From Phycisphaerae bacterium (lineage in GTDB: Bacteria; Planctomycetota; Phycisphaerae; SM23-33), in contig DRGC01000073.1 of NCBI GenBank assembly GCA_011050235.1, forward strand, positions 1 through 64,000: DNA of 64,000 nucleotides, given 5' to 3'. Of the stretch, positions 1-8,034 are shown piece after piece. How positions within the stretch are numbered: the first letter of the stretch is position 1; every line of letters begins with the position of its first letter. The notes below the pieces were generated by a model. It worked only from the letters and a program-made list of their open reading frames with translations, was not told where the DNA came from and did no database searches. The position numbers were made by a program, and so were the translations under genes.

Positions 1-94
1 CCTGGCCGCAATGGGGGCACTCGACTTCGGCGCCGGCCTCGGCCTCAGCGCTCAACAGTGCGTCGCAATGCTCGCACTGGAATTCAACCGCCAT
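1..94 (-). CDS. Zinc-ribbon protein, N-terminal fragment (runs off the window start)
   Basis: The minus strand reads an open frame from an ATG at 94 to the window edge. Its 31 visible residues start MAVEFQCEHCDALLSAEAEA and contain two CxxC pairs (CEHC and CPHC), a small zinc ribbon. The start is almost the same as that of the next gene upstream, which shares the CEHCDALLS core, so the two are likely paralogues sharing a zinc-ribbon header. The rest of the protein lies outside the window, so its main domain is unknown. It could be another VWA-domain or membrane-anchored protein. Confidence 0.6.
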   Translation of the reverse strand, partial: MAVEFQCEHCDALLSAEAEAGAEVECPHCGQ

Positions 95-292
95 GATCAG
101 GCCTCCCAACGATACTTAATGCTGTTGTCATTCGCATGGTTTCAGCAGGCGGCCCCGGACGCCGCAGCCCCCACTCGGTCCGGTCCGAACATCGGTAATT
201 TGTACCATTTTCAGCCGTCATGAGCAATGCCTCTTTTTGCTTAACGTTTGAGGCGAGCCGATCTTGCCCCGCCGCCCAGTTGGCCTCGTTCG
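95..292. other. Intergenic stretch without a visible gene
   Basis: This stretch separates the cut-off zinc-ribbon gene from the VWA gene. I see no RNA gene, no clear hairpin with a T-run and no consensus promoter. The small plus-strand open frame across it has no family features and is treated as noise. Confidence 0.5.
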
Positions 293-1438
293 TCAGTGAT
301 ATTCGTCGGGGCTGACGTGCTTGAAACTCCCGCCGCTGCCGGTGGCGATCCGTTTGAGCACGGCCTCGGCCTGGCCGGGGCGGCGACCGAACAGAATCGT
401 GTTGATGCAGACGCCCTTTCCCGCATTCAGTCGATCGATGGCGGCCAGCACCTTGGCGTTGTCGGGAAAGACGCCGTCGGTCAGCAGGAAGATCAACTTG
501 CCTTGGCGGCCCTTGCCGGCGGCCAGCACCTCGAACGCCCGCGATATCGCCGGCAACGGATCGGTCTGCCCGGTCGTGGTGATGTCGCTAAGGAAGTCGG
601 CCGCCATCAGCTTGTTCGCCCGAGTGGCCGGGACAAGCCGGGCCGGAGCGAGTTCGACGGCCTCATTTTCGGAAAACAACACGATGTGGAAACACTGCCC
701 CCGCTGCCAGTCCATCCGCGCGATGCTCATCACCATTTCGTCAACGACAACGTCGAACGTGCTGGCCATCGAACCCGACCGATCGATGACGAACACGACA
801 TCCTTCATCGTCCCGCCGGACGGAGATCGGTGGAACAGCCCGTCGCCACCAGGGCCTATGCTTGGCCCTTTTGGGCCAAACCGCGCTTCGTTGCCGATGG
901 GCAGTCCCAGACCGATCAGTGGTCGTGCATCGCCGGGTTCACCCACGGAAGGCGACTTTCGCGGTTTCAGCGGCCGCTTCGGCTCGCCGCCTGTGCCCGG
1001 TTCGCCCAATGGACCGACGGGCGGAATGGGCTCGTCCTTGGACGGGATGATGGGCAATATCTCCGCGGCCATCTTGATATTGGGCAGGGGGACGGACTGG
1101 CCGTTGGCGGTTGGCATCACAAGCAGGGCCACCATCGCCAGCACCAGCCCCACGGCTACGTGCACGAAGATGCTCAGCACCCAAGGGACGCTGCCGGCGA
1201 GGGCCTTGGTGACTCGCCCATCGGCCGGCCGGGCGGCGGCATCGTCGCCGTCGAGGCATTGGCGAAGGTCAATCCGATCGGCGCGGCCCCCGTCCGGAAG
1301 GATTGGATGCGGCAGCGAAGCCAGTGCCTCGGGGATCACCGTCATCCGTCCGCAATGGCTGCACTGCACCCGGTGGCGATCGTTCGTGCTGGTCGACAGC
1401 AACGCATCACAGTGTTCGCATCGACAGACGATGGTCAT
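293..1438 (-). CDS. Zinc-ribbon / transmembrane / von Willebrand factor A protein
   Basis: The protein has 381 residues. An N-terminal zinc ribbon has CxxC pairs at C7/C10 and C26/C29. One membrane segment spans about residues 82-109, a Pro/Gly-rich linker follows to about 205, and a VWA domain covers about 211-378. The VWA metal site (MIDAS) is intact: DxSxS at D219, S221 and S223, a Thr in the TTTGQTD stretch near 292, and LTDG with D321. VWA domains of this kind bind ligands or partners through a divalent metal; the partner is unknown. I chose the ATG at 1438, not an upstream in-frame start at 1492, because GAGGAG lies about 8 bases before it and the zinc ribbon then begins at residue 5, as in the neighbouring paralogue. 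The linker and VWA domain should be outside the cytoplasm if the ribbon is inside. Confidence 0.8.
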   Translation of the reverse strand: MTIVCRCEHCDALLSTSTNDRHRVQCSHCGRMTVIPEALASLPHPILPDGGRADRIDLRQCLDGDDAAARPADGRVTKALAGSVPWVLSIFVHVAVGLVLAMVALLVMPTANGQSVPLPNIKMAAEILPIIPSKDEPIPPVGPLGEPGTGGEPKRPLKPRKSPSVGEPGDARPLIGLGLPIGNEARFGPKGPSIGPGGDGLFHRSPSGGTMKDVVFVIDRSGSMASTFDVVVDEMVMSIARMDWQRGQCFHIVLFSENEAVELAPARLVPATRANKLMAADFLSDITTTGQTDPLPAISRAFEVLAAGKGRQGKLIFLLTDGVFPDNAKVLAAIDRLNAGKGVCINTILFGRRPGQAEAVLKRIATGSGGSFKHVSPDEYH

Positions 1439-1596
1439 GGCTGGACTCCTCGGGCCCGCTGTGGGAGCGGGCAAAAGCTGGACGGTCGCCACGCCTTACC
1501 GTAGGATTAGACGAACGAAGGCAAGAGAAGTTCCCGCTGGGCGCAATGAAATTGCCGCATCCGGCGCCTTTGGCGGGCCGATTCACCTACAGCCAC

Positions 1597-1678
1597 ACGA
1601 GGGTGGCGGAATTGGCAGACGCGCCAGGTTTAGGTCCTGGTCCTGAAAAGGATGTGGGTTCGAGTCCCACCCCTCGTA
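1597..1678 (+). tRNA. tRNA-Leu (anticodon UAG)
   Basis: The cloverleaf is complete. The acceptor stem pairs ACGAGGG with CCCTCGT, the anticodon stem pairs CCAGG with CCTGG around the loop TTTAGGT (anticodon TAG), a long class-II variable arm follows, and the T stem is GTGGG/CCCAC around TTCGAGT. The discriminator is A and CCA is not encoded. It is the only plus-strand gene in the first 40 kb. Confidence 0.95.
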
Positions 1679-1703
1679 TTAGGGGCGCCTCGTATTAGGG
1701 GCG
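1672..1703 (+). repeat. 16-bp tandem duplication overlapping the tRNA-Leu 3' end
   Basis: The 16 bases CCTCGTATTAGGGGCG occur twice head to tail, at 1672-1687 and 1688-1703. The first copy contains the last 7 bases of tRNA-Leu. Replication slippage or an old integration event at the tRNA end could have made it. No integrase is near. Confidence 0.8.
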
Positions 1704-1713
1704 CTGGGCGGCG

Positions 1714-3378
1714 CTAAGAATCCGCCACAGCCGACTTGATCGGCTCGGGGGCAGGCTGCGAGACGTAGACACCCGCGGCGGCCACGGACGGTTCGGGAGC
1801 TTTGGCCGGCGCGGGGGCGCGATGCTTCTGAAGGCTCAGCAGCGACACGTAGAAAAACCCGAACGCAAACAGCGACAGAAACGGCGTGCTCAGCAGGGCC
1901 ACTTCGTAGTTAACGAGGCTCCAGATCGTGCAGACGATCATGTATATCCCCAGGCCTATCTCGACATACGGCAACCATTGCCGTTTCTGCTTGGGCCGCC
2001 CCGTCGCCGCCGATTCCGCCCCGGTTGCATGGCGGTCGACGTTGCCGTACTTCGGCGTGCGGATGAAGTCGCTCTTTCGTCCCACCAGGGCTTCCAGCAG
2101 CGCCTTGGTGTTCGAGGCGCACATCCCCACACCCAGGGCCATCAGTAAGGGCAGGAATTTCACCGTGGTCCGCCAGTCGCGCATCAGTCCGGCCTGGCCG
2201 GCCACGTAGAACAGGCTGCCCGACAGCGTCGCCAGCAGCAGCACGCTCATGTCGAACGCCGTCCGCCAGAACGTCCCGCTCTCCAGCGGCAGGTTGCGCA
2301 TCATCAAGGCCGGGAACATCATGATCACCAGCAGCGCCATGTAAAAGTGGACCGAGAACGCGGTCAGGTGGAAGAACGCCTCGATCTTGACTTTCAGCGG
2401 CAGAGAAGACAGGAACACACGGGGCATCAGTTTCAGGGCCGTCTGGGCCCCGCCCTTGGTCCAGCGGAACTGCTGGGCCTTGAAGGCGGCCATCTCCGGG
2501 GGCAGCTCGGCGGGGGCCGTCAATTGAGGCAGATAGAGAATCTTCCACCCACGCATCTGGGCGCGATAGGACAGGTCCAGGTCCTCGGTCAGCGTGTCGT
2601 GGCGCCACCCGCCCGCGTCGCTGATGGCCGACCGCCGCCACGTGCCGGCCGTGCCGTTGAAACTGATGAACCGGTCGCTGCGGTTGCGGGCGATGTGCTC
2701 GATGATGAAATGCCCGTCCAGCAGGATCGCCTGCGACTTGGTCAGCAGACTGTCGTCGCGGTTGAGGTGGTCCCAGCGGGTCTGCACGACCGCGACGGTC
2801 GGATCGGTGAAATAGTGAATGGAGTCTTTCACGATGCTGGGCTCGGGGACGAAGTCCGCATCGAAGATCGTGACGAACTCACCCTTGGCCGTCTTGAGGC
2901 CGTTGCCCAGGGCGCCGGCCTTAAAGCCTATGCGGTCGTCGCGATGGATGTAGCTGATGTCGAAGCCCTGCTTGCGGGCGTGGTCCACGGCCTCTCGGGC
3001 GATCTGCTGGGTCTCGTCGACGCTGTCATCCAGCACCTGGATATCCAGCAGCTCGCGGGGATAGTCCATCCGACAGATCACCTCGATGATCCGCTTGGCG
3101 ACGTTCTTCTCGTTGTACATCGGCAACTGAATCGTCACGCGAGGGAGCTGCTCGAACCGCTCGGGCAGCTTGGGATGCTTGCGCCGGTGGCGATAGTACA
3201 GGACCAGCAGCGTGTACCGGTGCAGGCCGTAAATCGAGACCATCACCAAAGCGAAGGTGTAGACCAACATGAAGGTCGTTTCGGCCAGTTCAGACCAATT
3301 CACCGGGACTGTCCTTGTCTCTGCGTCTTGCGCCTGCTGGGGTCCCTTGGGAGATCCCGCGTTGATGCCATCCGGCAT
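1714..3378 (-). CDS. Membrane GT2 family glycosyltransferase (BcsA/ceramide-glucosyltransferase-like)
   Basis: This 554-residue protein has the full signature of processive or membrane-embedded GT2 enzymes: a TM segment near residues 33-55, the nucleotide-binding Asp pair at D117-D118, DxD at D173-D175, the catalytic-base motif TED at 264-266, and QxxRW as QQFRW at 302-306. Several C-terminal membrane segments follow (about 330-520). It should transfer a sugar from a nucleotide-sugar donor at the inner face of the inner membrane. The acceptor could be a lipid or a growing polysaccharide; the sequence does not decide. No PilZ domain is visible. The gene stands alone, tail to tail with tRNA-Leu and downstream of the HIT gene on the same strand. 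The upstream sequence has no clear Shine-Dalgarno, so the start is uncertain. Confidence 0.88.
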   Translation of the reverse strand: MPDGINAGSPKGPQQAQDAETRTVPVNWSELAETTFMLVYTFALVMVSIYGLHRYTLLVLYYRHRRKHPKLPERFEQLPRVTIQLPMYNEKNVAKRIIEVICRMDYPRELLDIQVLDDSVDETQQIAREAVDHARKQGFDISYIHRDDRIGFKAGALGNGLKTAKGEFVTIFDADFVPEPSIVKDSIHYFTDPTVAVVQTRWDHLNRDDSLLTKSQAILLDGHFIIEHIARNRSDRFISFNGTAGTWRRSAISDAGGWRHDTLTEDLDLSYRAQMRGWKILYLPQLTAPAELPPEMAAFKAQQFRWTKGGAQTALKLMPRVFLSSLPLKVKIEAFFHLTAFSVHFYMALLVIMMFPALMMRNLPLESGTFWRTAFDMSVLLLATLSGSLFYVAGQAGLMRDWRTTVKFLPLLMALGVGMCASNTKALLEALVGRKSDFIRTPKYGNVDRHATGAESAATGRPKQKRQWLPYVEIGLGIYMIVCTIWSLVNYEVALLSTPFLSLFAFGFFYVSLLSLQKHRAPAPAKAPEPSVAAAGVYVSQPAPEPIKSAVADS

Positions 3379-3428
3379 CGGGCGAGTATTCTACGGGCGA
3401 CCGGCGGGCAGGTCAAGAGCTGGGCCGG

Positions 3429-3860
3429 TTATTCGGCGCCCCCGGGCAGATGTTTCCGTATGGCCTGGGCGAGCGTTTCCATCTTGCCCTGCGGATACGT
3501 CCCGGCCGGCCAGTTGAAGCTGAAGGCATCGCCGGTGTTGCGGGGAATAATGTGAACGTGCACGTGCATGACGACCTGGTGGGCGACCGGACCGTTGTTC
3601 TGCAGCACGTTGACGCCCTCACAGCCGGTGGCGGCCTGGACGGCCCGCACCAGCGACGGCAGGTGGCGCAGCATCGCGGCGGCCTCGTCGGGCGGCATCT
3701 CGTCCAGCGTCTGGTAGTGGCCGGTCGGGATCAGCAGCACGTGGCCCTCGGCCAGCGGGCCGATGTCCATCAGCGCCATTGCCGCCTCGTCGCGGACGAG
3801 GGTCTCTGCCGGGATATCCCCAGCGACGATCTTGCAGAAAAGGCAGTTCGGATCCTTCAT
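3429..3860 (-). CDS. HIT-family (histidine triad) nucleotide-binding protein
   Basis: This 143-residue protein carries the histidine triad H99-V-H101-V-H103 followed by IIPR, and a CLFC motif at residues 6-9 typical of Hint/HinT-like proteins. HIT proteins hydrolyse nucleoside phosphoramidates or related nucleotides through the middle triad His. The ATG at 3860 is preferred over an upstream in-frame start at 3962 because AAGGAG lies 7 bases before it and family homology begins at once (CLFCKIVAGDIP). It follows the hairpin that ends the ribosomal block, so it probably has its own promoter. Confidence 0.92.
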   Translation of the reverse strand: MKDPNCLFCKIVAGDIPAETLVRDEAAMALMDIGPLAEGHVLLIPTGHYQTLDEMPPDEAAAMLRHLPSLVRAVQAATGCEGVNVLQNNGPVAHQVVMHVHVHIIPRNTGDAFSFNWPAGTYPQGKMETLAQAIRKHLPGGAE

Positions 3861-3905
3861 GGCGAAACTCCTTCGCACGGATCGGCGATGAGATGATTCT
3901 AAGAC

Positions 3906-3934
3906 AAGGCCCACGCGTTTCAAGCGTGGGCCTT
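3906..3934 (-). terminator. Hairpin closing the ribosomal protein operon
   Basis: A perfect 11-bp stem (AAGGCCCACGC with its complement) with a 7-base loop lies 50 bases after the rplQ stop. No long T-run follows on the minus strand, so it may be an intrinsic terminator of weak form or a 3'-end-stabilising hairpin. It separates rplQ from the HIT gene. Confidence 0.65.
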
Positions 3935-3983
3935 GGCGGGTGATCTCTAGGACAACGGCCAACAGCCGCCGTCGATGGAACCG

Positions 3984-4571
3984 CTAGTCTTCCTTCTGCT
4001 GGTCGGGGGCATCGGTCGCCTCTGACGCCTCGTCCGCTTCGACGGCATCATCGGCTGGGGGCTGGTCGGGGGCCTGGGGTTCGGCGACAGCGACGGCCGA
4101 TGCAGCCTGGCGGCGCTTTTCGGCCTGTTTCTTTCGGCGCGACGTGCCGCTCGGCTTGGCGGCGGGCCCGACGCCCTCTTCTTCCACCAATTGCAGCAGC
4201 ACCTGCTTGCTGGCGTCGCCGATGCGCCGCTCGGCGAGATGGATGATCCGCGTATATCCGCCCGGTCGGTCGGCGTAGCGCGGGGCGATCTCGTTGAAGA
4301 GCTTCTGGACGATCGTCTGGTCGAGCTTCTGACCCTCGTCGTCGAAGATATCGCGATCGACCAGCGTAGCGATGACCTGCCGGCGAGCGTGGAGCGTTCC
4401 CCGCTTGGCCGTGGTGATCAGCTTCTCGACAAAGCGGCGAAGCTGCTTGGCCTTGGGTTCGGTCGTACGGATCGCGCCGTGTTGAAGCAGCGCCGCAGCC
4501 ATGTTCCGCCACAAAGCCTTGCGGTGGCTGGTCGTGCGGTTAAGTTTCTTGCCGTCTACTCGGTGACGCAT
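3984..4571 (-). CDS. rplQ: 50S ribosomal protein L17 with C-terminal tail
   Basis: Residues 1 to about 125 match L17 (start MRHRVDGKKLNRT, then the HRKALWRNM helix). L17 sits near the peptide exit tunnel. The usual length is about 117-127 residues; this one has 195. The extra 70 residues begin with a basic patch (SRRKKQAEKRR) and continue as a low-complexity Ala/Glu/Asp/Pro tail, likely disordered. It is the last gene of the block, 36 bases after rpoA, as in most bacteria. Confidence 0.97.
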   Translation of the reverse strand: MRHRVDGKKLNRTTSHRKALWRNMAAALLQHGAIRTTEPKAKQLRRFVEKLITTAKRGTLHARRQVIATLVDRDIFDDEGQKLDQTIVQKLFNEIAPRYADRPGGYTRIIHLAERRIGDASKQVLLQLVEEEGVGPAAKPSGTSRRKKQAEKRRQAASAVAVAEPQAPDQPPADDAVEADEASEATDAPDQQKED

Positions 4572-4607
4572 AACAAACGCCTTGTCTCATCTTTCATCTG
4601 CGTGCGA

Positions 4608-5636
4608 CTACGTGTCGTCATTCTCTCCGGCGCCGACCATCTGCTCTTCCGGCAGCGACGCCGCCGTGCCCAGCGGCAGGCCGAGGTCCGCCAACTTCCG
4701 CTTGATCTCCCGCAGGGAGGTCTTGCCGAAGCTTCGGATTCTCAACAGTTCGGCCTCGCTGTGGCCGGCCAACTGACCGACCGTGTCGATCTTGGCCGCT
4801 TCCAGACAGTTGTTCGACCGCACCGACAGCTCCAACTCATGGATGCTCATATTGAGCTTCTGCTGCATTTCGGTGTCGATGTCGGCGGCCGCTTGGGCCG
4901 GGCCGGAATCGACGATCTCCTCGCCCACCTCGAAGTACTGCACGAACGGATTGAGGTGCTTTCGGAGGATCTTGGCCGCTTCGACCATGGCCATTTCCGG
5001 CGTGATCGTGCCGTTGGTCCAGATTTCCAGCACCAGGCGGTCGTAGTTGACCTTTTGCCCGACGCGGGTCTCTTCGGTCCGGTAGCGAACACGCGTCACC
5101 GGCGAGAACACCGCATCGACAAAGATCCGCCCGATTTCCTGGTCGGCTTCCAGGTCGATCTGCTCATCGTCCGGCAAGTAGCCCCGGCCGGTCTGGACCA
5201 TCATTTCCATGTCGAACAACACGTCGTCGGTCAACGTGGCAAGGACCATGTCCGGATTGATGATCTCCACAGCAGGATCGGATTCGATCATCCCGGCCGT
5301 CACCGGGCCCTTGACCTCACTGCGGACGCGCAGCAGGCGCGCCTCATCGGTGTGGGCCTTGAGCACGAGGGACTTCACATTCAGGATGATGTCAGCGACA
5401 TCTTCCATCACGCCCGGCATGGCTGTGAACTCATGCTCGGCGCCTTCGATCTGGATACTCGTGACCGCCGCGCCTTCCAGGCTGCTAAGGAGGATTCGCC
5501 TCAGCGAGTTGCCGACCGTGATGCCGAAGCCCCGTTCAAAGGGCTCGACTCGAAACCGCCCATAGGTCGGCGTCGATACGGTTGCATCGCTGATCACACG
5601 TGTCGGTAATTCCAGGCCGCGCCATCTAATTCGCAT
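4608..5636 (-). CDS. rpoA: RNA polymerase subunit alpha
   Basis: This 342-residue protein has an N-terminal dimerisation domain (about 1-235; motif FERGFGITVGNSLRRILLSS) and a C-terminal domain (about 265-325) with the helix-hairpin-helix text NNCLEAAKIDTVGQL...LRIRSFGKTSLREIK, which contacts UP elements and activators. A linker of about 25 residues joins the two. The order rpsD-rpoA-rplQ is the classical alpha operon. A-rich tracts upstream of the promoters at 19.8 and 36.9 kb fit UP-element use by this subunit. Confidence 0.98.
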   Translation of the reverse strand: MRIRWRGLELPTRVISDATVSTPTYGRFRVEPFERGFGITVGNSLRRILLSSLEGAAVTSIQIEGAEHEFTAMPGVMEDVADIILNVKSLVLKAHTDEARLLRVRSEVKGPVTAGMIESDPAVEIINPDMVLATLTDDVLFDMEMMVQTGRGYLPDDEQIDLEADQEIGRIFVDAVFSPVTRVRYRTEETRVGQKVNYDRLVLEIWTNGTITPEMAMVEAAKILRKHLNPFVQYFEVGEEIVDSGPAQAAADIDTEMQQKLNMSIHELELSVRSNNCLEAAKIDTVGQLAGHSEAELLRIRSFGKTSLREIKRKLADLGLPLGTAASLPEEQMVGAGENDDT

Positions 5637-5696
5637 TGATGTAGGCCTCCATCCTGTCAGCAGGATCGTTATCGTTTCGTTCGGTTCGCCGGGTTC

Positions 5697-6317
5697 CTAC
5701 TTGCTGCAGAACTCGACGATTAATTGCTCTTCCACTGGAATCATCACATCATCGCGCGTCGGCGTTGCGATGATCTGCCCTTCCAGCTTGGTCATATCCA
5801 ATTGCAGCCAATTCTGCAGGCGGGGCTCGCCGAGTTCTTCCAGGTTCGCCCGCACGAGCTTCTGCGACCGCTCGGACGACTTGACGGCGACCCGGTCGCC
5901 GACATCCACGGAAAAACTGGGGATATTGACGCGCCGCCCGTTGACGTACACATGCCCGTGCGTCACCAGTTGCCGGGCCGAAGGACGCGACGGCGCCAGG
6001 CCCAGCTTGTGAACCACATTGTCCAGCCGGCGTTCCAGCAGGCTCAGCAAGGCGGCCCCGGTGTCGGTTCTCTGGCGTTCGGCCATGTGGAAGTACTTCA
6101 TGAACTGCCGCTCGCGAACGCCATAGTAGCGTTTCACCTTCTGTTTCTCTCGCAGGCGAATCCCATAGTCGCTCACCCGCCCGCGGCGCCATCGTCGCGG
6201 GCCCGGCGGCACCATGTTGCGCTCGAGCTTGCCAGACTCCGAGCGGGCGCCCTTGAGCATCAGGTTGACGCCTTCTCGGCGGGACAGTTTGTCCGTAGGT
6301 CCTGTATAACGTCCCAT
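5697..6317 (-). CDS. rpsD: 30S ribosomal protein S4
   Basis: The 206 residues from ATG 6317 start MGRYTGPTDKLSRREG, the usual S4 opening. The S4 RNA-binding domain covers about 95-160 (RLDNVVHKLGLAPSRPSARQ). S4 is a primary 16S rRNA binder and, in many bacteria, the feedback repressor of the alpha operon. An upstream in-frame start at 6404 would overlap rpsK and lacks homology; GGGAG precedes 6317. The region before the body lacks an obvious zinc-binding Cys cluster, so it is a zinc-free S4 form. Confidence 0.97.
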   Translation of the reverse strand: MGRYTGPTDKLSRREGVNLMLKGARSESGKLERNMVPPGPRRWRRGRVSDYGIRLREKQKVKRYYGVRERQFMKYFHMAERQRTDTGAALLSLLERRLDNVVHKLGLAPSRPSARQLVTHGHVYVNGRRVNIPSFSVDVGDRVAVKSSERSQKLVRANLEELGEPRLQNWLQLDMTKLEGQIIATPTRDDVMIPVEEQLIVEFCSK

Positions 6318-6342
6318 CAGTCTTACTCCCGGTTGGCTCGTC

Positions 6343-6717
6343 CTAGACGCGCCGGCGTTTACGCGGGCGGCATCCGTTATGTGGAATCGGCGTAACATCT
6401 TCAATCGACAGGACTTTCAGTCCAGCCGACTGCAGCGCCGTCACGGCGCTTTCCCGCCCGCTTCCGGGGCCTTTGATCCGGACTTCAACCTCGGTCATGC
6501 CGAGTTTTCTCGCCGCTTTGGCGGCGGTCTCGGCGGCCCGTTGGGCGGCAAAGGGCGTGCTCTTTCGCGAGCCCTTAAAGCCCATCGTGCCGCACGACTC
6601 TTTGCAGATGACCTCGCCGTTAGGGTCGGTGATCGTCACCAGCGTGTTGTTGAACGTCGCTCGAACGTGAACGATGCCGCGTGAAACGTGGCGCCGAACT
6701 TTCTTGCTCTTGGCCAT
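6343..6717 (-). CDS. rpsK: 30S ribosomal protein S11
   Basis: The 124 residues match S11 along the whole length: [40 protein letters not shown] and the C-terminal [11 protein letters not shown]11 lies on the 30S platform and contacts mRNA near the E site. It lies 3 bases after rpsM and 25 bases before rpsD, so translation of these genes is likely coupled. Confidence 0.98.
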   Translation of the reverse strand: MAKSKKVRRHVSRGIVHVRATFNNTLVTITDPNGEVICKESCGTMGFKGSRKSTPFAAQRAAETAAKAARKLGMTEVEVRIKGPGSGRESAVTALQSAGLKVLSIEDVTPIPHNGCRPRKRRRV

Positions 6718-6720
6718 AGT

Positions 6721-7104
6721 CTACCGCATCTCCTTGACCGACCGCTTGCCGGCCACTGTCTTTCGGGGGCCCTTGCGGGTCCGGGCGTTCGTCTTGGTGC
6801 GCTGGCCGCGAACGGGTAGCCCGCGTCGGTGCCGAAGCCCACGATAGCAGGCGATATCCCGCAGGCGAACGATGTTCTGCTGCGTCTGCCGGCGAAGCTG
6901 GCCCTCGACGACGTAGTCCTCGTCCAGCAAGGCCGCAATCTTTGACAACTCGTCCTCGCTGAGGTCTTTGGCCCGCTTGCCGGGATCGAGGTTCAGCCGC
7001 TTGCAGATATCTGCGGCCGACTTCGGCCCAATACCGTGAATATATCGCAACGACACAAATGTTGGTTTGTCGTTGGGAATGTCTACACCTGAAATACGTG
7101 GCAT
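6721..7104 (-). CDS. rpsM: 30S ribosomal protein S13
   Basis: The 127 residues start MPRISGVDIPNDKPTFVSL and include the helix-two-turn-helix body and the RGLRHRRGLPVRGQRT motif plus a basic tail that reaches toward the P-site tRNA. Length is typical (118-126). rpmJ precedes it by 14 bases. Confidence 0.98.
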   Translation of the reverse strand: MPRISGVDIPNDKPTFVSLRYIHGIGPKSAADICKRLNLDPGKRAKDLSEDELSKIAALLDEDYVVEGQLRRQTQQNIVRLRDIACYRGLRHRRGLPVRGQRTKTNARTRKGPRKTVAGKRSVKEMR

Positions 7105-7118
7105 TAGCGCTCTCCTGC

Positions 7119-7232
7119 TCAGCCTTGCCGCTGCTTGTGCTTCGGATTTGTACAGATCACCCGCACCACGCCTTTGCGGCGAATGATCTTACAATTCTCG
7201 CACATTCGTCGTACGGATGATCTTACTTTCAT
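7119..7232 (-). CDS. rpmJ: 50S ribosomal protein L36
   Basis: This 37-residue gene was found by reading the gap between map and rpsM. It translates as [20 protein letters not shown] and ends KHKQRQG. The zinc ligands CENC (C11, C14), a third Cys in ICTNP and the His of PKH are all present, so it is the zinc-binding (C+) form. It sits at the usual place before rpsM. infA, which normally lies between map and rpmJ, is missing: only 15 bases separate the two genes. Confidence 0.97.
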   Translation of the reverse strand: MKVRSSVRRMCENCKIIRRKGVVRVICTNPKHKQRQG

Positions 7233-7247
7233 TGCATCACCTGTGCA

Positions 7248-8024
7248 TCAAGTTGTTAGTACGTCAACTCCCGCGTCTGTCACGGCCAGCATCTGCTCAA
7301 AATGAGCCGACGGCTTGCCGTCGCGCGTCACGACGGTCCATCCATCCGGCCCTGTTCGCACTTCCCGGCCGCCGAGGTTGATCATCGGCTCGACGGCCAA
7401 CACCAGGCCCGGGTGAAGCTCGAAGTCGCCGGCTCGCAATTCCGCCGACAGGAAATTCGGCACCTTCGGCTCTTCGTGCATCTCTTGGCCGATTCCGTGT
7501 CCGACGAATTCCCGTACGACCGAAAGCCCTTCGCCTTCGACATACGCCTGCATGGCGCCGGCGACGACCGACCAGGTCAGTCCCGGCCGAATCATCTCGA
7601 TCGCCAGGGCCAGCGACTGGCGCGATACATCCGCCAGCCGACGGACGTCGCCTGCGACGTCGCCGACCAGATAGCTTTCGGCGGCGTCGCCGCACCACCC
7701 GTCCAGTTTCACGCCGAAATCCACGCTGACCAGATCGCCGTCGCGAATCACACGCTTCGGCGACGGAATGCCGTGGACGACCTCATCGTTCAACGAGCAA
7801 CAGATGTTGCCCGGGAACGGCCCGGCCGGCGCCCGCCCGGGGACGCCCTTGAACAGGCAGCGTCCGCCGTGTTCCCGGCACAGCCGTTCGGCTTCGACGT
7901 CCAATTCTTTAGTTGTCACACCCGGAGCGACCATCTCTCCGAGCCGGTCCAGCACCAGCCGGACAATCCGTCCAGCCTGTCGCATCTTGTCGATCTGCTC
8001 CGGCGTCTTATACCGAATCGCCAC
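7248..8024 (-). CDS. map: Methionine aminopeptidase, type I
   Basis: Removes the initiator Met from nascent proteins. The 258 residues from a GTG at 8024 fit type I enzymes (about 250-265). The metal ligands are visible: D in VSVDFGVK, D in WCGDAAESY, H in GHGIGQEMHEEP, E in AVEPM and E in HFEQMLAVT. The GTG is preferred over an upstream in-frame start at 8078, which overlaps adk by 44 bases. GAGGAT lies 7 bases before the GTG, and the product then starts with the usual IRYKTPEQIDKMRQAG. Order secY-adk-map is conserved in bacteria. Confidence 0.95.
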   Translation of the reverse strand: MAIRYKTPEQIDKMRQAGRIVRLVLDRLGEMVAPGVTTKELDVEAERLCREHGGRCLFKGVPGRAPAGPFPGNICCSLNDEVVHGIPSPKRVIRDGDLVSVDFGVKLDGWCGDAAESYLVGDVAGDVRRLADVSRQSLALAIEMIRPGLTWSVVAGAMQAYVEGEGLSVVREFVGHGIGQEMHEEPKVPNFLSAELRAGDFELHPGLVLAVEPMINLGGREVRTGPDGWTVVTRDGKPSAHFEQMLAVTDAGVDVLTT

Positions 8025-8034
8025 AAGCCGATCC

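Noticed and set aside
248-1646. Two plus-strand frames of more than 400 codons opposite the VWA gene
   Set aside because: They lie antisense to a gene with clear zinc-ribbon, membrane and MIDAS motifs and run into tRNA-Leu.
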